Part shown: positions 5,632 through 6,403 of the stretch, one piece after another
Layout: each line of letters opens with the position of its first letter
Numbering within the stretch: position 1 is the stretch's first letter
Assembly (NCBI GenBank): GCA_016931555.1
Contig: JAFGEM010000107.1
Coordinates: 1 to 6,403, forward strand
Origin: Candidatus Iainarchaeum sp.
GTDB taxonomy: Archaea > Iainarchaeota > Iainarchaeia > Iainarchaeales > GCA-2688035
Reading direction: 5' to 3'
Length of the DNA: 6,403 bases
The notes under the pieces: model-generated
Told to the model about the DNA's origin: nothing
Database searches by the model: none
The model's input: the letters and a program-made list of their open reading frames with translations, nothing else
Program-made: the position numbers and the translations under genes

Positions 5632-6197
5632 TGGGTTTTTTTGACTTAATAAAAAAACGCGTTTCAGTTAGAAAATTTGAGGCAAAACCTGTTCCCCAAG
5701 AGACAATCGACAAGCTAACGTATGCAATTAACAGGGCTCCCAGTGCAGGGAATCTCCAAAGCTATTCTGTTCTCACTGTAAAAACACTGCCCCTTAAGAA
5801 AAAACTTGCCAAAGCGTGTTTTTCACAGGGTTTTGTTGAAAAAGCTCCCATTCTAATGGTTTTTTTTGCTGATTGCGCACGCGCAGAACAGAGATACAAT
5901 GAGAGAGGCGAATTTTATGCTGTCCAGGATGCCACTATTGCAGCCTCTTATGCCCAGCTTGCGGCAGTAGAGCTTGGAATTGCAAGCTGTTGGATTGGGG
6001 CTTTTGACGAAAAAGCAATACAAAAAATAGCCAATGCACAGGATTTTTTTAAGCCTGTTGCTGTTTTGGCTATTGGCTTTTCCGCGGAAAAACCAAAACA
6101 GTCTGTTCGGCGCCAACCAAAAGAAATTTTTTTCGCTGAAACAGAGGGCGCTCAGCAAGCGTTCCCGGATTTTGGAAAAAAACAAAAAAACACGTAA
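5631..6197 (+). CDS. Nitroreductase-family FMN-dependent oxidoreductase
   Basis: This 188-residue single-domain flavoprotein is of the nitroreductase superfamily, cytoplasmic and probably a homodimer with FMN at the interface. N-terminal RVSVRKF (10-16) supplies the usual Arg/Ser phosphate contacts of FMN. APSAGNLQ (36-43) corresponds to the conserved P-S-x-N-x-Q flavin-binding segment. The helix YAVQDATIAASYAQLAAVELGIASCWIG (in 96-123) and the later VAVLAIGF strand complete the fold. The tail has the RR-P pattern (SVRRQPKEIFF) common at the family's end. Length is normal. The reaction cannot be read from sequence: members reduce nitroaromatics, quinones or flavins, or act on unrelated substrates. 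The start codon shares one base with the FTR stop, so translation is probably coupled. The context suggests a redox job tied to the glutaredoxin and FTR chain, but co-transcription alone is not proof. Confidence 0.9.
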   Translation: MGFFDLIKKRVSVRKFEAKPVPQETIDKLTYAINRAPSAGNLQSYSVLTVKTLPLKKKLAKACFSQGFVEKAPILMVFFADCARAEQRYNERGEFYAVQDATIAASYAQLAAVELGIASCWIGAFDEKAIQKIANAQDFFKPVAVLAIGFSAEKPKQSVRRQPKEIFFAETEGAQQAFPDFGKKQKNT

Positions 6198-6210
6198 TTC
6201 AGATTAAAGA

Positions 6211-6217
6211 TTTATAA
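6211..6217 (+). promoter_or_regulatory. Weak TATA-like box after the nitroreductase gene
   Basis: TTTATAA preceded by AGATTAAAGA resembles an archaeal TATA/BRE pair and would start transcripts near 6237. The sequence there is a T-rich tract with no ORF or RNA fold that I can see, so it may be fortuitous or an upstream promoter for the gene at 6390. Confidence 0.25.
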
Positions 6218-6228
6218 CGAGAATTAAT

Positions 6229-6300
6229 TTCGGATTCCTTATTTCTTATTTTTTTTTGAATTATTTTTATTTTCTTTCCTAACTTTTTTTGCTTTTATTA
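6229..6300 (+). terminator. T-rich terminator region of the glutaredoxin-FTR-nitroreductase operon
   Basis: Starting about 30 bases after the nitroreductase stop, the plus strand has several T-runs (T9 near 6248, then shorter runs, T7 near 6285) separated by few other bases, with no strong hairpin. This matches archaeal factor-assisted or intrinsic termination at consecutive U-tracts. No gene is seen in the 192-base stretch 6198-6389. Confidence 0.6.
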
Positions 6301-6336
6301 TTCGTAAAACCAACTATAATTTTTTTAAGGAAATAA

Positions 6337-6345
6337 TTTATAAAG
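6337..6345 (+). promoter_or_regulatory. TATA-box promoter for the gene entering at the right edge
   Basis: TTTATAAAG with purine-rich AAGGAAATAA just upstream (good BRE-like context) predicts transcription from about 6364. That would leave a leader of about 25 bases before the ATG at 6390. With the element at 3779, it is one of the two best promoter matches in the window. Confidence 0.6.
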
Positions 6346-6389
6346 GACGAAGACTTAAGTTATTCTATCAATTTTTTAATGTGTTTTTT

Positions 6390-6403
6390 ATGCGGCTAGA
6401 GGA
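6390..6403 (+). CDS. Start of an unidentified gene (only first codons visible)
   Basis: An ATG at 6390 follows six T bases, the same start context as several genes in this window, and lies about 50 bases after a good TATA box. Only Met-Arg-Leu-Glu and part of a fifth codon are visible before the window ends, so nothing can be said about its product. It could still be a chance ATG. Confidence 0.45.

Noticed and set aside
5853..6185. 110-residue minus-strand ORF opposite the nitroreductase
   Set aside because: It is a shadow of the nitroreductase gene, Phe/Lys/Cys-rich as expected from the reverse complement.
1..6403. CRISPR arrays, tRNA or rRNA genes, transposases or attachment sites
   Set aside because: I looked for regularly spaced repeats, tRNA-like arms, transposase motifs and terminal repeats and saw none; the window is nearly filled by protein-coding genes.

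Overview
The window most likely comes from an archaeon. Putative promoters carry TTTATAA-type TATA boxes, start codons are a mix of ATG, GTG and TTG, genes end in pyrimidine-rich T-tracts, and the gene types are common in archaea (a CARDB/S-layer-like exoprotein inside a MacB-like ABC operon, a short AbrB protein, a stand-alone ferredoxin:thioredoxin reductase catalytic chain). The compact layout and the membrane-anchored CPYG thioredoxin-fold protein suggest a DPANN-type lineage (for example Diapherotrites, Micrarchaeota or Woesearchaeota), but this is inference and the lineage cannot be fixed from the sequence alone.

Left part, minus strand (positions 3197 down to 1): a tight four-gene operon. 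It reads AbrB-family DNA-binding protein, LolD/MacB-type ABC ATPase, secreted CARDB-repeat protein with a C-terminal membrane anchor, and MacB/FtsX-type permease, which runs off the left edge. The ATPase and exoprotein overlap by ATGA. Together they look like an envelope export or mechanotransmission ABC system with its own extracytoplasmic partner, probably under the AbrB protein.

Middle (3198-3851): a divergent promoter region built around one symmetric TATA-like element, then a short class I SAM-dependent methyltransferase on the plus strand, then a promoter for the next gene.

Right part, plus strand (3852-6197): a thiol/flavin redox cluster. It holds a membrane-anchored extracytoplasmic thioredoxin-fold protein with a monothiol CPYG site, a hairpin/T-tract terminator, then a three-gene operon: dithiol glutaredoxin (CPWC), FTR catalytic chain (CPC, CPC, CxC), and a nitroreductase-family flavoprotein translationally coupled by TAATG. 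A T-rich intergenic stretch (6198-6389) ends the operon and carries the promoter of a further gene, of which only the first codons are visible.

Six of the ten start codons are directly preceded by a run of four to seven T, often with a short G-rich element before it. This local habit helped choose several starts.
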